NCBI GenBank assembly: GCA_902728285.1
Contig: CACVBU010001385.1
Span: 186,001 to 250,000 of the forward strand
Length of the DNA: 64,000 nt
Direction of reading: 5' to 3'
Source: Clytia hemisphaerica
Lineage: Eukaryota; Cnidaria; Hydrozoa; Leptothecata; Clytiidae
Shown here: in pieces, positions 11,635 through 23,964 of the stretch
How the letters are laid out: each line of letters opens with the position of its first letter
How positions within the stretch are numbered: position 1 is the stretch's first letter
The notes under the pieces: generated by a model
Seen by the model: only the letters and a program-made list of their open reading frames with translations
Told to the model about the DNA's origin: nothing
Databases searched by the model: none
Translations under genes and position numbers: made by a program

Positions 11635-12916
11635 TCAAACGATACCAAGATATTTCTGTAGACATTTCGGGAGATGATTGATCAAATACTCTTTATTATA
11701 CCATGTCAAACAAGCCAAACGAGCTCTGTGTTTCAATGAATCATGATCAAGGAATGCAGAAATTTTCACTATCTGAAGTTTCAAGGGTTGTTCATATCGT
11801 GTTCTTTGTAAAAATACCATCTCTTGCACATTCCAATTGAATCTAACGTCACGGTAAGGAAAATCTGATTTGTGTGTCAACGTTTTTTTTGCCGTGTAGA
11901 TGTCTAGAAGGTAAACACTCTGTTCCCTTTCTGATTCTTTAGATTTTCCAAGCAGGAAATATTTATCAAAACATTTCACAATCACTCGGTCACTAACAGT
12001 GAATGGAAAAAGATGTGTCAATTGAATGGATTTCACTATAACAACTTTATTGTCATTATCTATAGTAAATAATTCCAATTCTAATTCTGTGTTTGCACCA
12101 TCACAGTCCCAGATAGCCATAAAAGTAGATCTATACAAATGAATTAATGGCTTAAAAAAATCTCCCACAAAATTATGAGAAAAAACCTGACGCCCCTCAA
12201 AATCAAAGCCAGCAAGCAAACAATCATCAAAGCGGAATAAAAATAATCTTTTACTTTCAGTATCCAAAAAAAGTTCAGGAAACTCCCACTCTGATTTGAG
12301 AAATTCAATACTTGGTATTCGTTGATATTGATTAACACACTCCTCATCAAATTGAATGATGTCGATCATATAGTACTTATTTTCTTCAATTTGTTTCATT
12401 ACAACTAAATAGTCATTTCCACCATTCTCATAACATTTCACAAATTCAATTTGACAAGAATTGACAACAACATCAGAATAAATCAAATCAAAACTACAAT
12501 CTTCAGTGTCCTCGTATGAATGAGTTGATTTTGTTGCCTCCTTCACTTCAAAAATGGAACGGAGGCATCCACTGTAAACTTTAATCATATTGGACGATTG
12601 TATTACTAATTTGAACCATCTTAATGTTTCTGAATGAAAGAGTGTTCTAAAAACATTTGGATCAACTTCTGGAAAGGTGACAGATTTTACTTTGAATTTG
12701 TTATCTTCATAAAAATACACAGCAATGAAGGTACTATTATAATTATGTCCAAATTTGTAAAGTGACTGTGTAATAATTCCCACTTCTATCAAATCCCTGG
12801 TTATCAAATAAGCCACACATTGAAGGTTTGGTTGTGTGTTCCCACATTTCTTGTGTTTCTAAACATTCCATGATTCCTGGTGGAAGAAAGGACTTCTTCT
12901 GTGTTTTTAAAGCCAT
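11635..12916 (-). CDS. Protein of unknown function with a SOCS-box-like C-terminus (possible frameshift near the start)
   Basis: The minus-strand ORF 11635-12816 codes for about 390 residues without introns. The last 35 residues (SLKHRARLACLTW ... LPKCLQKYLGIV) fit the SOCS-box pattern (SLKxxxR..., then LPxxLxxYL), which recruits Elongin B/C and Cullin-5 to an E3 ligase. The first 350 residues alternate hydrophobic and charged strands (LAGFDFEGRQVF, VYLLDIYTAKKTL), suggesting a beta-propeller-like fold; this is inference only. The open frame has no good ATG. An ATG at 12914-12916 opens a neighbouring frame (MALKTQKKSFLPPGIMECL) that would join it after a one-base shift near 12800-12830. Either there is a frameshift (pseudogene or sequencing error) or a start I do not see. 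No partner gene is nearby. Confidence 0.5.
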
Positions 12917-12949
12917 TTTTTCTTTGTGTTTTATTTTATTTCCTTTTTA

Positions 12950-13850
12950 TCACTCTTAAAGCTCTAAAAAGAAAAAAAAAACAGACAAATCTAAAATGAC
13001 CAAGACCCTTGATAATAAGAGCAGCCTAAAGTAAGGATCCTTTTGTCAATGTAAAAGGCTGACCCTACCCTAGAAATTAAAATGTTTCCGGTCCAACATC
13101 CGGGTGAAAATCTCCTTTTTGTTACCTTGCTGCACCTTTGCACCGCTATATATAGACCTGGGCGAGACTGCTCATACAACTTTGAAATTCAAAAGGCCAT
13201 AAAATCTGAACCGCTTCGACCCTAAAATTTTCAGTGGATGCTCAGTTTATATAAGAACAAAATATATCAAATTGAGCCAATTTGAAAAAATCCACTTCAT
13301 CTCAATTTGCTGATATTGTCTGATTCATACAGACAGTGGCTCATAAATAAAATGATAAATAAATCTTGAAAACTGCGGGCCAATCAGATACCAATATCTG
13401 GTGTCATACCGCCAACTGCTGTAACTTGGGACAATCTGACAATACATGGGACGGCGATTCGGCCACCATTTCACTGAACCTCCAAAGTCATTTGATTTGA
13501 GTTAATGAACAGAGTATTAAAAATGCCTACTTTCGCACTGAGTAGGCTTTTAAATCGAAATATGAAAAAAATCTGTAGTGGAACACACTCGAATGTCTGC
13601 AACAAAGAAGACCATATTAGTGGCAAAATAATGGAGCGTTTGACGTCACTAGCGCAGCAAGTCATCATATGCCTTACCATTAGTTGGTCTAATGTCGACA
13701 CCCCTCTTCTAATTTCGACACCCTTCTTTAAAGATTGGAATAATGGGAAGGTTGGAATCACTGATTGCAACTATTTTTCTCTGCTTAGCCACTAACTAGA
13801 GAGGAATAAATCTTTTGTCTATCAATGATTCTGACCTTCCTATTATTTTA
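12950..13850. other. No gene seen
   Basis: Short ORFs on both strands show no recognisable domain or conserved composition. Confidence 0.4.
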
Positions 13851-13852
13851 TA

Positions 13853-14084
13853 TACTGTCAAGTCGGGTAACTTGCATCAGTGGATGGAGGTTAACATGCA
13901 TAGCCCTCAAATGACGACCAATCAAGGCAGCAAAATTTCAAAACAAATGAACGCAGCTCCGGTCGCAGCTCTACTCTACCATTTTTGTTTTGATTTAACT
14001 TTGTATTTTAAGGACCAGCCAGGTCATTCATTTGAGGGCTATGCATGTTAGCCTCCACTGATGCAAGTTACCCGCCTTCACAGT
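13853..14084. repeat. Long-arm inverted-repeat element (MITE)
   Basis: Arms of about 58 bp, starting TACTGTCAAGTCGGGTAACT on the left with its imperfect complement ending at 14084, share the block ATGCATAGCCCTCAAATGA. The 115-bp centre carries no ORF. Confidence 0.75.
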
Positions 14085-15014
14085 AATGATGGCGAAATAT
14101 ATATAGCATGGTTGAAAACACAGGCCAATCAATTTCTGTCTGTTATTCTTGTATTCTTCTGGTCACATTTTCTTTGAGAAAACGTCCTGTCAGATTATAA
14201 AAATACAGGATGGGTCTCCTGTCTATAAAGAAGGCTGTCTAAATTAGATGAGGGGTGTTGAAATTAGTCCAACTTATGGTAGCAATGGCGATGGGCTATG
14301 AGATTAGTACAAAATTTAAACCCATGTCATGATCGACAAGCATTTTGGAAAAAAAAAGTCAAAAAATCAATTCTTTGTTGAACTTAAAATCGAACTTTGT
14401 TGGCTGATTAATGTTCGACTAAGTTCGGTTGACGAACTTTAATCGAATACTCACAAATTTCTCAAAATACAAAGTTTGATTAAGTTTGATTACTGAAATC
14501 AAACTTAATCGTACTTTTTTTAAAGAGACCTCGACAATTCGATTAGTTTGATTACATTAAAACTTAATATGTTTTGCCGAACTTAAAAATCTAATAATCA
14601 CAATTTTAGCTACTTTACTAAAGTGAGTATATTCAATAATTCAGCTGTTCGATTAATTACGTCTGGGGCACTTCATTCAAATTTGTAGACACAATGAATA
14701 GCTGGAAATGATTTTCAGAGGAACCTTACCCGTACTTCTCAATTATTCTCTTAAATGTGACAAATCTAACAAACCAGTCAGAAGCCAAGTACAGTATCCG
14801 TATCCTGGGAAGTCCTGGGTTGTTCAGTAGGATTTTTTCTTACGTGCCATGTCTAGGCTGACATTACAACAGGCTTATGTATATACCGCAGAATGTACGT
14901 GAAATTTAAATCTCCTATATATTTAGCTGATACTCATTTTTCAAATATTGTCTGTATTATTGTTATATGAAAAAATATGCAATCAACTAGGTCACATGGG
15001 TTTTTTTGGATTTG

Positions 15015-15692
15015 TTATACTTTAGGTGAGACCTTCCTCTGTTCCTCACTTCCCATAACATGGTCAATCAACCGAAATTTCAAAGACTGGCTCAGTTTTA
15101 ACTGCTGTTTCAATAAATTGTGTTCCTCTAAAAGTTCATGGTATTTTGCCTTCCAATCGATTGATTCTTCTATTTCTGGTTCTGCGACTGGATCCTGTTG
15201 TGGCTCAGGAAAAGCGGGAAAAGGTTCCTGGGTTTCTCTACACTTTTTTCGTGGGGATGCTCTTGAAGCTGGCGGCTTTTGCTTTTTTAAATTTGTCGTG
15301 TTTGAGTTTGTTGATGATGAACTGGCATCTAAAGCTTCATCCTCAGTAAAGTAAGGGATAACAGTCTCTTTATTTGAAAGTCTCTTTTTTGTACCTCCTG
15401 GAGGACGATAGATATCTTCTGGTCTGAAATGTTTTTCACAAAGTACAGTTGTTTTGGTTACTTTGAAGTTGTCTTTTCCATTTACACGTTTAATACAAGA
15501 GCACCAGTATTTGACTCTGTTTGCATTGTCAGGGAACGTAAAAAACGATATCTTTGATGTGACTCTTTCTCCTCCTTCTTCTTTAAATGTTCTGTTATCA
15601 CATCCATAAGCTGCACATTGTCTTCCAAGTGATTGTTTGTGTTTTCTTTTTGGTTTTTCAATCTCGCTGCTTCCTTGCTTGCTGTCCGCCAT
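15015..15692 (-). CDS. THAP-type zinc-finger protein
   Basis: From the ATG at 15690-15692 the frame codes for 225 residues. Residues about 25-115 form a THAP domain: CAAYGC, a FTFP turn, KYWCSCIKR, LCEKHF (the C2CH zinc ligands) and the closing VIPYF box. A serine/proline-rich linker follows, then a heptad-rich segment (WKAKYHELLEEHNLLKQQL) that probably forms a coiled coil. THAP domains bind DNA and occur both in cellular regulators and at the N-terminus of P-element-type transposases. No transposase domain follows here, and I see no TIRs around the gene. The C-terminus could continue through splicing near 15030. THAP call firm; role unknown. Confidence 0.8.
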   Translation of the reverse strand: MADSKQGSSEIEKPKRKHKQSLGRQCAAYGCDNRTFKEEGGERVTSKISFFTFPDNANRVKYWCSCIKRVNGKDNFKVTKTTVLCEKHFRPEDIYRPPGGTKKRLSNKETVIPYFTEDEALDASSSSTNSNTTNLKKQKPPASRASPRKKCRETQEPFPAFPEPQQDPVAEPEIEESIDWKAKYHELLEEHNLLKQQLKLSQSLKFRLIDHVMGSEEQRKVSPKV

Positions 15693-15847
15693 TTTCGTTT
15701 GTTATGAAGAAGCCTCACTTTTCGTGGAACATCGCCAGCCTCGTTTTCAAATATTACGTAATAATTTATGAATTAAAAAAGCAGAGACATCTGGTCGTTC
15801 GAAAGAAGTCGAAACAAACGAACAAAATGCTTCTGATCTTGTCTGTT

Positions 15848-15999
15848 ATTAGTGAGGTTAAGTAAATCGGTAAAATCACGACGACGAACGAAAATTTAAC
15901 AGGCTAGTGAGTTTCAACCAATCAAATTTCGTATTTTCACTAGCCTTATACATTTTTCGTCCGTCGTCGTGATTATCCTTGCATGCTTAACCTCACTAT
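15848..15999. mobile_element. Near-palindromic MITE with 8-bp target duplication
   Basis: The ends ATTAGTGAGGTTAAG and CTTAACCTCACTAT enclose a second inverted block (TCACGACGACGAACGAAAA and its partner) and a third (GGCTAGTGA / TCACTAGCC). The whole 152 bp can fold on itself. It is flanked by the direct repeat TGTCTGTT at 15840-15847 and 16000-16007. An 8-bp duplication fits hAT-like (or P/Merlin-like) transposases. Confidence 0.8.
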
Positions 16000-16059
16000 T
16001 GTCTGTTGAAATATTTAGACATTCTGTCATGACATTAGCTGCTATCTATTGAACAAAAT

Positions 16060-16440
16060 CCCGGGGGGGGCACTCAAGGTAAATGACCTACCAGACGTTC
16101 GGCCCTTAAGGGTAGGTTTTTCATAGTTCAGCTAGTGCACTGTAAGGGTAGGAAATTACAAAACTGCACTGAACTGCACTGTTGTAAGGGTAGGAAATTG
16201 TGATAAAAGGCCAATTTTTTGGTAAAATTGGCACAAAATTGGTCAATTTTGGAGGAAAAATTCCACATTTTCTTGGAAAATTGCAAAAATTTTCGCCCTT
16301 ACGGGCGAGAAATTTTGAAAAACTGCACTGTAAGGGTATGATTTTTCATGGACATTCACTGCACTGTAAGGGTCCGATTTTAGAAGCCAAATTTTGGGCC
16401 GAACGTATGGTCGTTTTCAGATCGAGTGCCCCCCCCCGGG
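16060..16440. mobile_element. CCCGGGGG-ended MITE, copy 1
   Basis: It starts CCCGGGGGGGGCACTC and ends GAGTGCCCCCCCCCGGG. The direct repeat AACAAAAT at 16052-16059 and 16441-16448 is an 8-bp target duplication. Inside are about five spaced copies of a GTAAGGGTAGG-like unit followed by T-rich DNA. It lies directly against the probable ATG (16447) of the RLE LINE ORF. Confidence 0.85.
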
Positions 16441-16446
16441 AACAAA

Positions 16447-19400
16447 ATGAACACTCAAACACCTCACCAAGAAGGGCAGCTGAAATGTGATTTCTGTGAT
16501 AGAACTCTTGGAAGCAAAAGTGGAAAAACGAATCACATGAAAAAATGCCCAAACCGAATTGATTCAACACAGCCACACGACCCGAACAATACCCGGGGGG
16601 GGTACTTAGGCAAAAATGGGTGCTGGGTATGTGCGTGCCTTAAGGGTAGGGTTTTTCACCCTCCCAAAGTCTCTCTAAGGGTTACCAAAACAACAAAAGT
16701 CAAAATCAGTCTCTCTAAGGGTCGGTTTTTTCACAAACTCGGGTCAAAGAAAAGTGAAAAGTCAAAAAAGTGAGAACATTTTTAAAAAAAGTGAGAACAT
16801 TTTTTAAAAAAATGAGAAAATTTTTCAAAAATTAGAGAAATTTTTCGAAAATTGGAGAAATTCTTTTAAAAATCGAATTTCTTTGGCCCATTATAGAAAT
16901 TTTTTGTGAAAAAGTCTCTCTAAGGGTTGGGTTTTTCTACACTGAGTCTCTCTAAGGGTCACCTTTTCACCAAAATTCAGTCTCTCTAAGGGTAAGGGTC
17001 CAGAGGTCTGGCACGCACATACCCGACACCCATCAATCCTAGTACCCCCCCCGGGGAACAATATCACCACTGCACCACCAACAACACCAACACAAACCTC
17101 AGCATCCTCAGCCTCTGACGAACCACCTGCCCCAAACCCAAACAGTATACCCTTCAAATGGGGAGAAAGATCATCTATCGATACTACAGCCAGCATCAAT
17201 ATGGCCTACGAACAAATTGTCTACTGGCGGAGAAATCTATTCCTTGTTCCATCAGGCAGTGCCGGAAAGAAATTTGTATCTGAAACAGCTAGACTTATAA
17301 ATGCTTTCGTTGACTCTTCTGCGATGAAAACAATATCTCTCAAGGCATTGATGATAATGCCAGCACTATTACTTCAAAAGCCATCAGCAAAGTCAAAAGC
17401 AAAGGACCACACTGCTGCTTTAAAAAGACGCCTTGATCTATGGGAGAAAGGGGACTTCGAGGAACTAATCCGTGAAGGTGAGACAATCCAAAGACACCTC
17501 AAGTCTAAACAGACCGCAAAATCGATCGAAGACATCTCTAAGGAATTTATCAACAAAATGTCTAAGGGAAATATTAACGGAGCAATCAAGCTCCTTACGA
17601 ACAATATGCAGAATGGAGTTCTCCCACTCACTGACGAAACACTCAATCTTCTGTTCCAAAAACATCCGGAACCCCAAGAAGCCCACGTTGACGCATTACT
17701 CCCTGGCATTCACGAGTTGATTCACTCTGTACGCTACGAGGACATTACTCCTGACTTGATTAGAAGGTCTGCGATGCGAACCAACGGAGGAGCAGGCCCC
17801 TCAGGACTCGATGGTGACGGATGGAGAAGGATCATCACCTCCAACAGCTTTGGAACCGCCTCAACTGATCTCTGCACCTCGATCGCCAACCTTGCAAAAA
17901 TGGTATGCACCGAGATTCATTCCCCTACATCCCTTGAACCCCTAATGGCCTCCCGTCTAATACCCTTGGACAAAAACCCAGGCCTCCGCCCAATCGGGAT
18001 AGGCGAGGTGCTGAGAAGGATCATCGGAAAATCTATAGTTAGTATTCTCAAAGAGGACATTAAACAATCGATTGGATCCCTCCAGGTCTGCGCCGGGCAA
18101 GACGCAGGATGCGAAGCAGCCGTTCACGCTATGCGTACACTATTTGAGGAAGATGAATCCGAAGCAGTTCTATTAATTGATGCTGCGAACGCCTTCAATG
18201 CCGTGAACCGAAACGTCTTTCTTCACAACGTAAAAATCATCTGTCCACCTCTTTCGACATTCGTACAAAACTGCTACCAATCACCAGCCCGTCTTTTTGT
18301 TTTCGGGGGAAAGGAACTAAAATCTACTGAAGGAACTACACAGGGAGACCCAATTGCAATGTTTGTATATGCTATAGCAACTATTCCCCTAATCGTGCGT
18401 TATGTTCTCCGTGAGGAACCGTCTGATGAGAAAGCAAGAACAGCCGGATATGCTGATGATTTATTCGGTGCCGGGACAATTTGGGAACTAAAACAGCTTT
18501 GGCTGTACATTCGAGATGAAGGCCCTAAATTCGGCTATTACCAGCAAGAGGAAAAAACCTGGCTAATAGTCAAACCAGAATTTTTATCTGAGGCGATGGA
18601 GATTTTTAGCGATACACAAGTAAAAATTACAACAGATGGCCGAAAACACTTGGGAGCAGCAGTCGGCAGCCTAGAATACAGGGACGAATTTATCAACGAA
18701 AAAATTGACGATTGGGTGAGTGAACTGAGTACGCTCGCAAAGATTGCCAAATTTGCCCCACAAGAGGCGTATACATGCTTTACGGCAGGCTATAAACATA
18801 AGTTCAATTATTGTATGCGGACGATCCCTGATGTTTCAGCGTACTTTAATAGGATCGACAACGTCATTTCAACTGAGCTTATACCCGCTATCACCGGTGG
18901 AATTGTACCCTCAGAAATTGAGCGCAAACTTTTCTCTCTCCCGCCAAGCAAAGGAGGACTTGGAATCCCAATATTCAGTGAACAAGCAAATTTTGAGTTC
19001 GCCAATTCGTGCTTAGTTACCGAGGCACTTCAAAACGATATTACAAATCAAAACACTGCGGCCAGCGACGAGAACGAAGCACAAATCAAAACGGCAAAGT
19101 CTATCATTCGAGAACGTAAAAAGAGCAGAATAAATGAACTTTTGAACACAATAAAATCATCAGACGAAATGTCAAAGGCGAAACTTAGGTTGCTCAATCT
19201 GAACAGTGAATGTGGCGCGTCATTATGGCTTACCACCCTTCCCATCAAGGACGAGGGGTATCAACTGGACAAACAATCATTCTGGGATCTCCTCAAGATA
19301 CGTTACGGGTATCAACTCTCACGTCTTCCCGAAAGATGTCCATGCGGGTCCCCCTTCAACATCCAGCATGCCTTATCATGCAAAAAAGGTGGATTTGTAA

Positions 19401-19993
19401 CCCAACGTCACAATACTCTCCGCGATGTCACTGCTAAGTTGATGACTGAAGTGTGCAACGACGTAAAAGTTGAACCACCATTAAGTGAACTGACTGGTGA
19501 ACGATTTCGTGAGACGACCGCTAATGTCACACCCGAAGCTCGTCTGGACGTCTCCGCTCGCAATTTCTGGGTCACTCACCAAAGGGCATTTTTTGACATA
19601 AGGGTTTTTAACCCAACAGCCCGGAGGTATGCTGACTTGGAAATAAAAAAATGTTACGAGATCAACGAACGTGAAAAGAAAAGGCAGTATAATGAACGAG
19701 TATTGAGAGTGGAGCATGGGTCGTTTAGTCCCATGGTATTCAGTGCTTTTGGTGGGATGGCAAGAGAATGCAGCATGGTCATAAAAAGACTTGTTGAACT
19801 TCTCGCTGACAAAAGAAAAACTAATGTCAGCCTTGTTTCGTCGTGGGTTAAGAGAAAGATCAACCTCTCGCTCATGAAATCGCTGGTATACTGTGTCCGA
19901 GGAACCAGACACCCATGGTATCGAGACAATTATATTGTCTCTTCATGCTCAAATGACACTGATGCTTCGGAAGTGAGCTCAGCCTTCAATTAG
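16447..19993 (+). pseudogene. RLE-type non-LTR retrotransposon ORF, interrupted by a MITE
   Basis: The ORF starts at ATG 16447 and opens with a zinc finger CDFCDRTLGSKSGKTNHMKKC. It is interrupted after residue 48 by the MITE at 16592-17055 and resumes through 17066-19993. Removing the MITE and one target duplication (472 bp) brings both parts into one frame of about 1,025 codons. The second part shows reverse-transcriptase motifs: GGAGPSGLDGDGW, RPIGIGEVLRRII, LLIDAANAFNAVNR, TTQGDPIAM and catalytic AGYADDLF. Near residue 720 of that part comes a CPCGSPFNIQHALSC knuckle, then a restriction-like endonuclease region (RLDVSA, FFDIRVFNP, ADLEIKKCYE). This order, with N-terminal zinc finger, RT and C-terminal RLE, is that of the R2/R4/NeSL grade of LINEs, several of which insert at fixed sites. 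No stop occurs in the 930-codon second part, so the copy is young apart from the MITE. Confidence 0.85.
16592..17055. mobile_element. CCCGGGGG-ended MITE, copy 2, inside the RLE LINE ORF
   Basis: It starts CCCGGGGGGGGTACTTAGG and ends TAGTACCCCCCCCGGG. The direct repeat GAACAATA at 16584-16591 and 17056-17063 is an 8-bp target duplication. Subterminal arms pair GGTGCTGGGTATGTGCGTGCC with its complement near 17010-17030. Six spaced copies of GTCTCTCTAAGGGT, each followed by a T-rich stretch, fill the rest. Confidence 0.88.
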
Positions 19994-20893
19994 AATGTAA
20001 TATATATATTTCGCCTATGATAGGATTATTTGTTTGTTAAAAAAAATATCATTTTTTTTTGCTAGCTCGTGTTAGCCAGTCAACCGTGGTCCTGGCAAAT
20101 ATATATATTTATTTTGAAAAAAAATAATTTATGAAAAACCGTATTTGTGTAAGTAAGTTGTTTTACGGACCCGATAGATTCTGTACTGTAACTCAATGGA
20201 GTATAAGAAAAGCCCGAAGGGCTAGTATCAGTGGAAATCGGGGTCAAAAATCCATCGAGACCGTGGTTCAATTTGTAGAGGCGGTCGTTTGATTTGTAGT
20301 CGTCGTTCAATTCGTAGATGGGTCCTTGTTAGAGCATATAGAGGCCTTGGCCCTAGTTCAAGCTCGTTTAACACTAATTCACAGGTCAGCATCAATTTAC
20401 GTTCTTGAAGCCTTTTCCAATTAACTCTTACTTAACACAAGGAGTAATTTCTAGTATAATTTCTACAATTAAGGTCATAATATATTGAGAATTTTGCTTA
20501 TTTTAACGTTTTTCAAGATTTAAAGCCTACTTTAGAGCACTTACAAATCGTTTATGGTTCAAAAACTTCCCGGTGGATTTCCCTTTTTTCTCAAATATTA
20601 TGACCTTGATTGTAGCATTTCTAAAGGCCCCCCTTTAGCGTACGGGAAAGCGGTTTTGCGCGGTTTTCGGTTTCGGCCCTTTTTTTTCTCGGTTTAACGG
20701 TGAATAGCTCGAAATATGTCGGTTTATCGGTGAAGGGGAAACATTACGGTGTCGGTGATTGAGCTGTTTTTGTTCGGTTTTTCGGTGAAAGAATCAAAAT
20801 CGAGCGGTTTTTCGGTGATTATCAAATACGTCGGTTTCTGAGAATTGATTATTCTTGTGCAAAAATATTCAAAAATCAAGGAGTAAAATTTTC

Positions 20894-23800
20894 TTCGCTC
20901 GCTTCGCTCGCAGAAAACAACAGGAGTGACCTAGTCAAATAACATATGTTCAGCAATAGCCCATTAGTTCATCAGTGAAAGCTCTGATGGAAAAACTGTT
21001 TATTTAAATACAGTAGCGTGGTGGCAGGGGGGCAACTGCCCCTTCCCAGTGGAGGCTTTTTGAAGGGGCATCAAAAGAAGGAAGTTTTCTTTCGCATTTG
21101 CTCTTTAGTATGTTGTAATTTTAGCGCCCCCTTCCCGTTAAGGCCGTAAGGCGCCCTTTTACTAAATTTTTGGTCAAATTTAAGTTATTTTTTGGAAGAA
21201 ATGTTCGCTCGCTTCGCTCGCGTCAAACAGAGCCAACTTTTTGCATTGACTATTCAGAAGAAGCATAAGGGGGGGGGGGTTTCACTTTTACGGTATGACG
21301 GTATTGGGCCTTTTTACCCCCGGTTAATCGGTATTACGAGAAAAAAACGACGAGATTACGGTATTTCCTTTTCTACCGGTATCGGTAAATTGCCTGTTTT
21401 TTTGTCTGTATTTCGATATTTTTATCAATAAAAAACGGTATTTCGGTATAAAACTATTTACCTTTTAGTTTCTTCATGAGTTTCATGCAGAAAAATTTTC
21501 AAAAAAGATAAGTCTATTGCACTGTTTTAACCAGTAAAATTTTCTGCTCGCTTCGCTCGCACAATCTTTGATGTCCTGTTGACTTATTGTCATGCTGATG
21601 TTATTCAAAATAAGCAAAACTTTACGATATCTAAACAAATATTTTCGTTATTTTTCTGCGGGCGCATTTTTTTAATGACAATTTTTGTGATGCAAATACT
21701 GCATCCAACGATTGAGTCTAGATGAAATTTTCTCCGTCAGCACTAAATGATATGGTCGTCTCTCCGTATTCACTTATATTGCTACTACAATACAATACAC
21801 TGATACTGCAGTAACTTAGAGACAGTAAAGGCGTGGCATTTACTCCTTCAATAATTAGTAAAAGTAGGTAGTTCTAAAAACATTTTGTGCAGCATCGAAC
21901 GATTGAAAAATAATTCACATCATGATGCACATGATGAGTTTTCAGGCAATCTAGGCATTCTAAAGTTTAAAGTTTTTCTTGGGCGAAACTCTTGGAACAC
22001 CACACCGGGTACGGCAGGTACGTCACTCGCCGTACCATATTTTTGCCAACAAATGGTCAGTGTTAAATAAAATCAAAAATTGTGTGACCAAACAAGGCAT
22101 ACTTGGCTAACAATAGCGTATCAAGGCCGTTTTTCAATAACAAAGGAGAGCGAAAATTGTCGAAAAATTTTCGCGCTCGCTTCGCTCGCCTTCTTATTTT
22201 CCATTTATTTTCTTTCCTCCCATAGGGAGGGGTTAAACTTTTTAATTCGCATCCTCTATTTGCACCACAACACCGCCTCTATAAAGCCTGTGTTGAAGTA
22301 TACGGCTTCTCAGACCATGATTGACCCGAACCTCGATTTTAAATTAATTCTCAATATAAAAGACATCTTACGGGTCTGCGAGGAAGAAATTATTGGGGGA
22401 AAGGCTTAATTTTGCATTTGCCTCCCGTAACAAGCAAGTAACTTTGGCGCGGCAGACCTAAAATATTCCTATGAAAGCTCGAATAGCTGTAAAAGAGGCA
22501 TTAAAAAGTCGACGATATCGAGAATAAGGTCACAAAACTAGCAAAAAACTTTATATATTGCCGAAAATGTTTGGTATAAGAATAGGTCAATCTGTTTAAA
22601 AGAGACCATAACAAGCAACATGCTGAATGGACCTACCTAATGATTAACATCAGATGAAAATAAGAAAAAAGTGACAATAATTGTACAAAAATTCAGAATG
22701 GAAAAATAAAGCTTGTGTGTTGAATAATGTAAAATGGTAAAAAGGAATTTCCCCAAATACGAAAATCACTTAAACCATCCAGGCCCAAAAAACCTTTTAA
22801 GCTGTTTTTGGCCTAAATTTGCCCAAAAAAAAATTCCTTAAAAATCTGGCTCCGTCACATTTTGGGCATTGCCATTTTGCATCATTGTGCAAAAAATCAG
22901 AAAAAAATTATGAGTCAACATTCAGAAAAGCTATATTTTCTTATTTGGTTAAAGGGAATTTCCCCAAAATACGAAAATCCGTCTTTAAAGGCGAATAAGA
23001 ATTTACCAGGAAAAACCACTTCAGCCATTCTTTAGAGAATCTTGCCCTCCATCTTTGTACAAAAAATCAGAAAAAAGTAATGACAGGATTTTGCACAAAG
23101 TCCAAAAAACCCTATATTTAGGTAGTTTTTGGCCCAAATTTGCCCAAATAAATTTTTTCTCAAAAATCGGGCTCCGTCACGTTCTGGGCATTGCCATTTT
23201 GCATCATTGTGCAAAAAATCAGAAAAAACTAATGAGCCAATCCTGAAATAGCTGGTAACAGACGGACGGACGGACGGACGAACGGACGGACGGACATGGG
23301 TTAATTTATAGAACCTCCACCGGGGTACCCGGAGGTAGGTCCAAAAAGGTTAAATTTAGCCCAATAAGGTCACAATCGTTTAACCAAAGATGTCAAAGCA
23401 AAATTGGTTCGTGAACGTGAAAATGGTTTTTTTCGCGCATGAATACGTGAATTGGCAAAAATTTGTGCGTGAATTGAGGGTTGACTGGGGGGCCTCATAA
23501 AGTACAAGACTTGTTTTTACAGTTTCTAATTTGTTACTACACAATAGATTTGATAACTGAAAATTCATTATTTTCGAAAAAAAAAACAAATATAATATCG
23601 GTATCGGTATTAGGCTTCCTTCACCGACGGTATTACGGTATTTGACCCAAAATTTTGTCGGTATGACGGTATTTAAGACCCCTGAAACCCCCCCCCCCGC
23701 ATAACATAACCAATAACAGTTTCTCAAGGATCGTATGTGGAATTTTTCATAAGATTGGTCATATATTATATGCCTGATTTTAAAGTTTTCATAATTTTAT

Positions 23801-23964
23801 AAAGTTATTGAAATAATTTAACGTGGTTGAATTTTGTTCCTTTTCTAGCCGATAATTTTGTACTCGCTCCGCTCGCATTTCAATATCATATACTCTATGT
23901 AATTGGCTTTACACAATCCATCTCGATAAACAATATCGCAAATTTTTCTTGCTCGCTTCGCTTG
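20894..23964. repeat. Scattered GCTCGCTTCGCTCGC words
   Basis: The 15-mer or a one-base variant occurs near 20896, 21207, 21547, 22174, 23865 and 23951, always on the same strand. The word is nearly its own reverse in pattern (GCTCGC..CGCTCGC) and far more GC-rich than its surroundings. A related CACTCGCTGCGCTCG word occurs near 56745. Confidence 0.6.
22610..23342. repeat. Composite repeat, GGACCTACCT..AGGTAGGTCC
   Basis: It begins ACAAGCAACATGCTGAATGG / ACCTACCT and ends GGAGGTAGGTCC. Between are two to three tandem imperfect units carrying TTTTTGGCCCAAATTTGCCC, GGGCTCCGTCACGTT and GGGAATTTCCCCAAA, then an (ACGG)n run near 23263-23294. Noncoding. Other copies are at 11030-11440 and 31440-32425. 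Confidence 0.65.

Noticed and set aside
13471-13795. Overlapping ORFs on both strands
   Set aside because: No domain, no splice signals that fit a neighbour, and ordinary length for chance ORFs.
16060-17055. Telomere-like TAAGGGT words as an interstitial telomere
   Set aside because: The words are spaced and separated by T-runs, not tandem TTAGGG, and lie within TIR-bounded elements.
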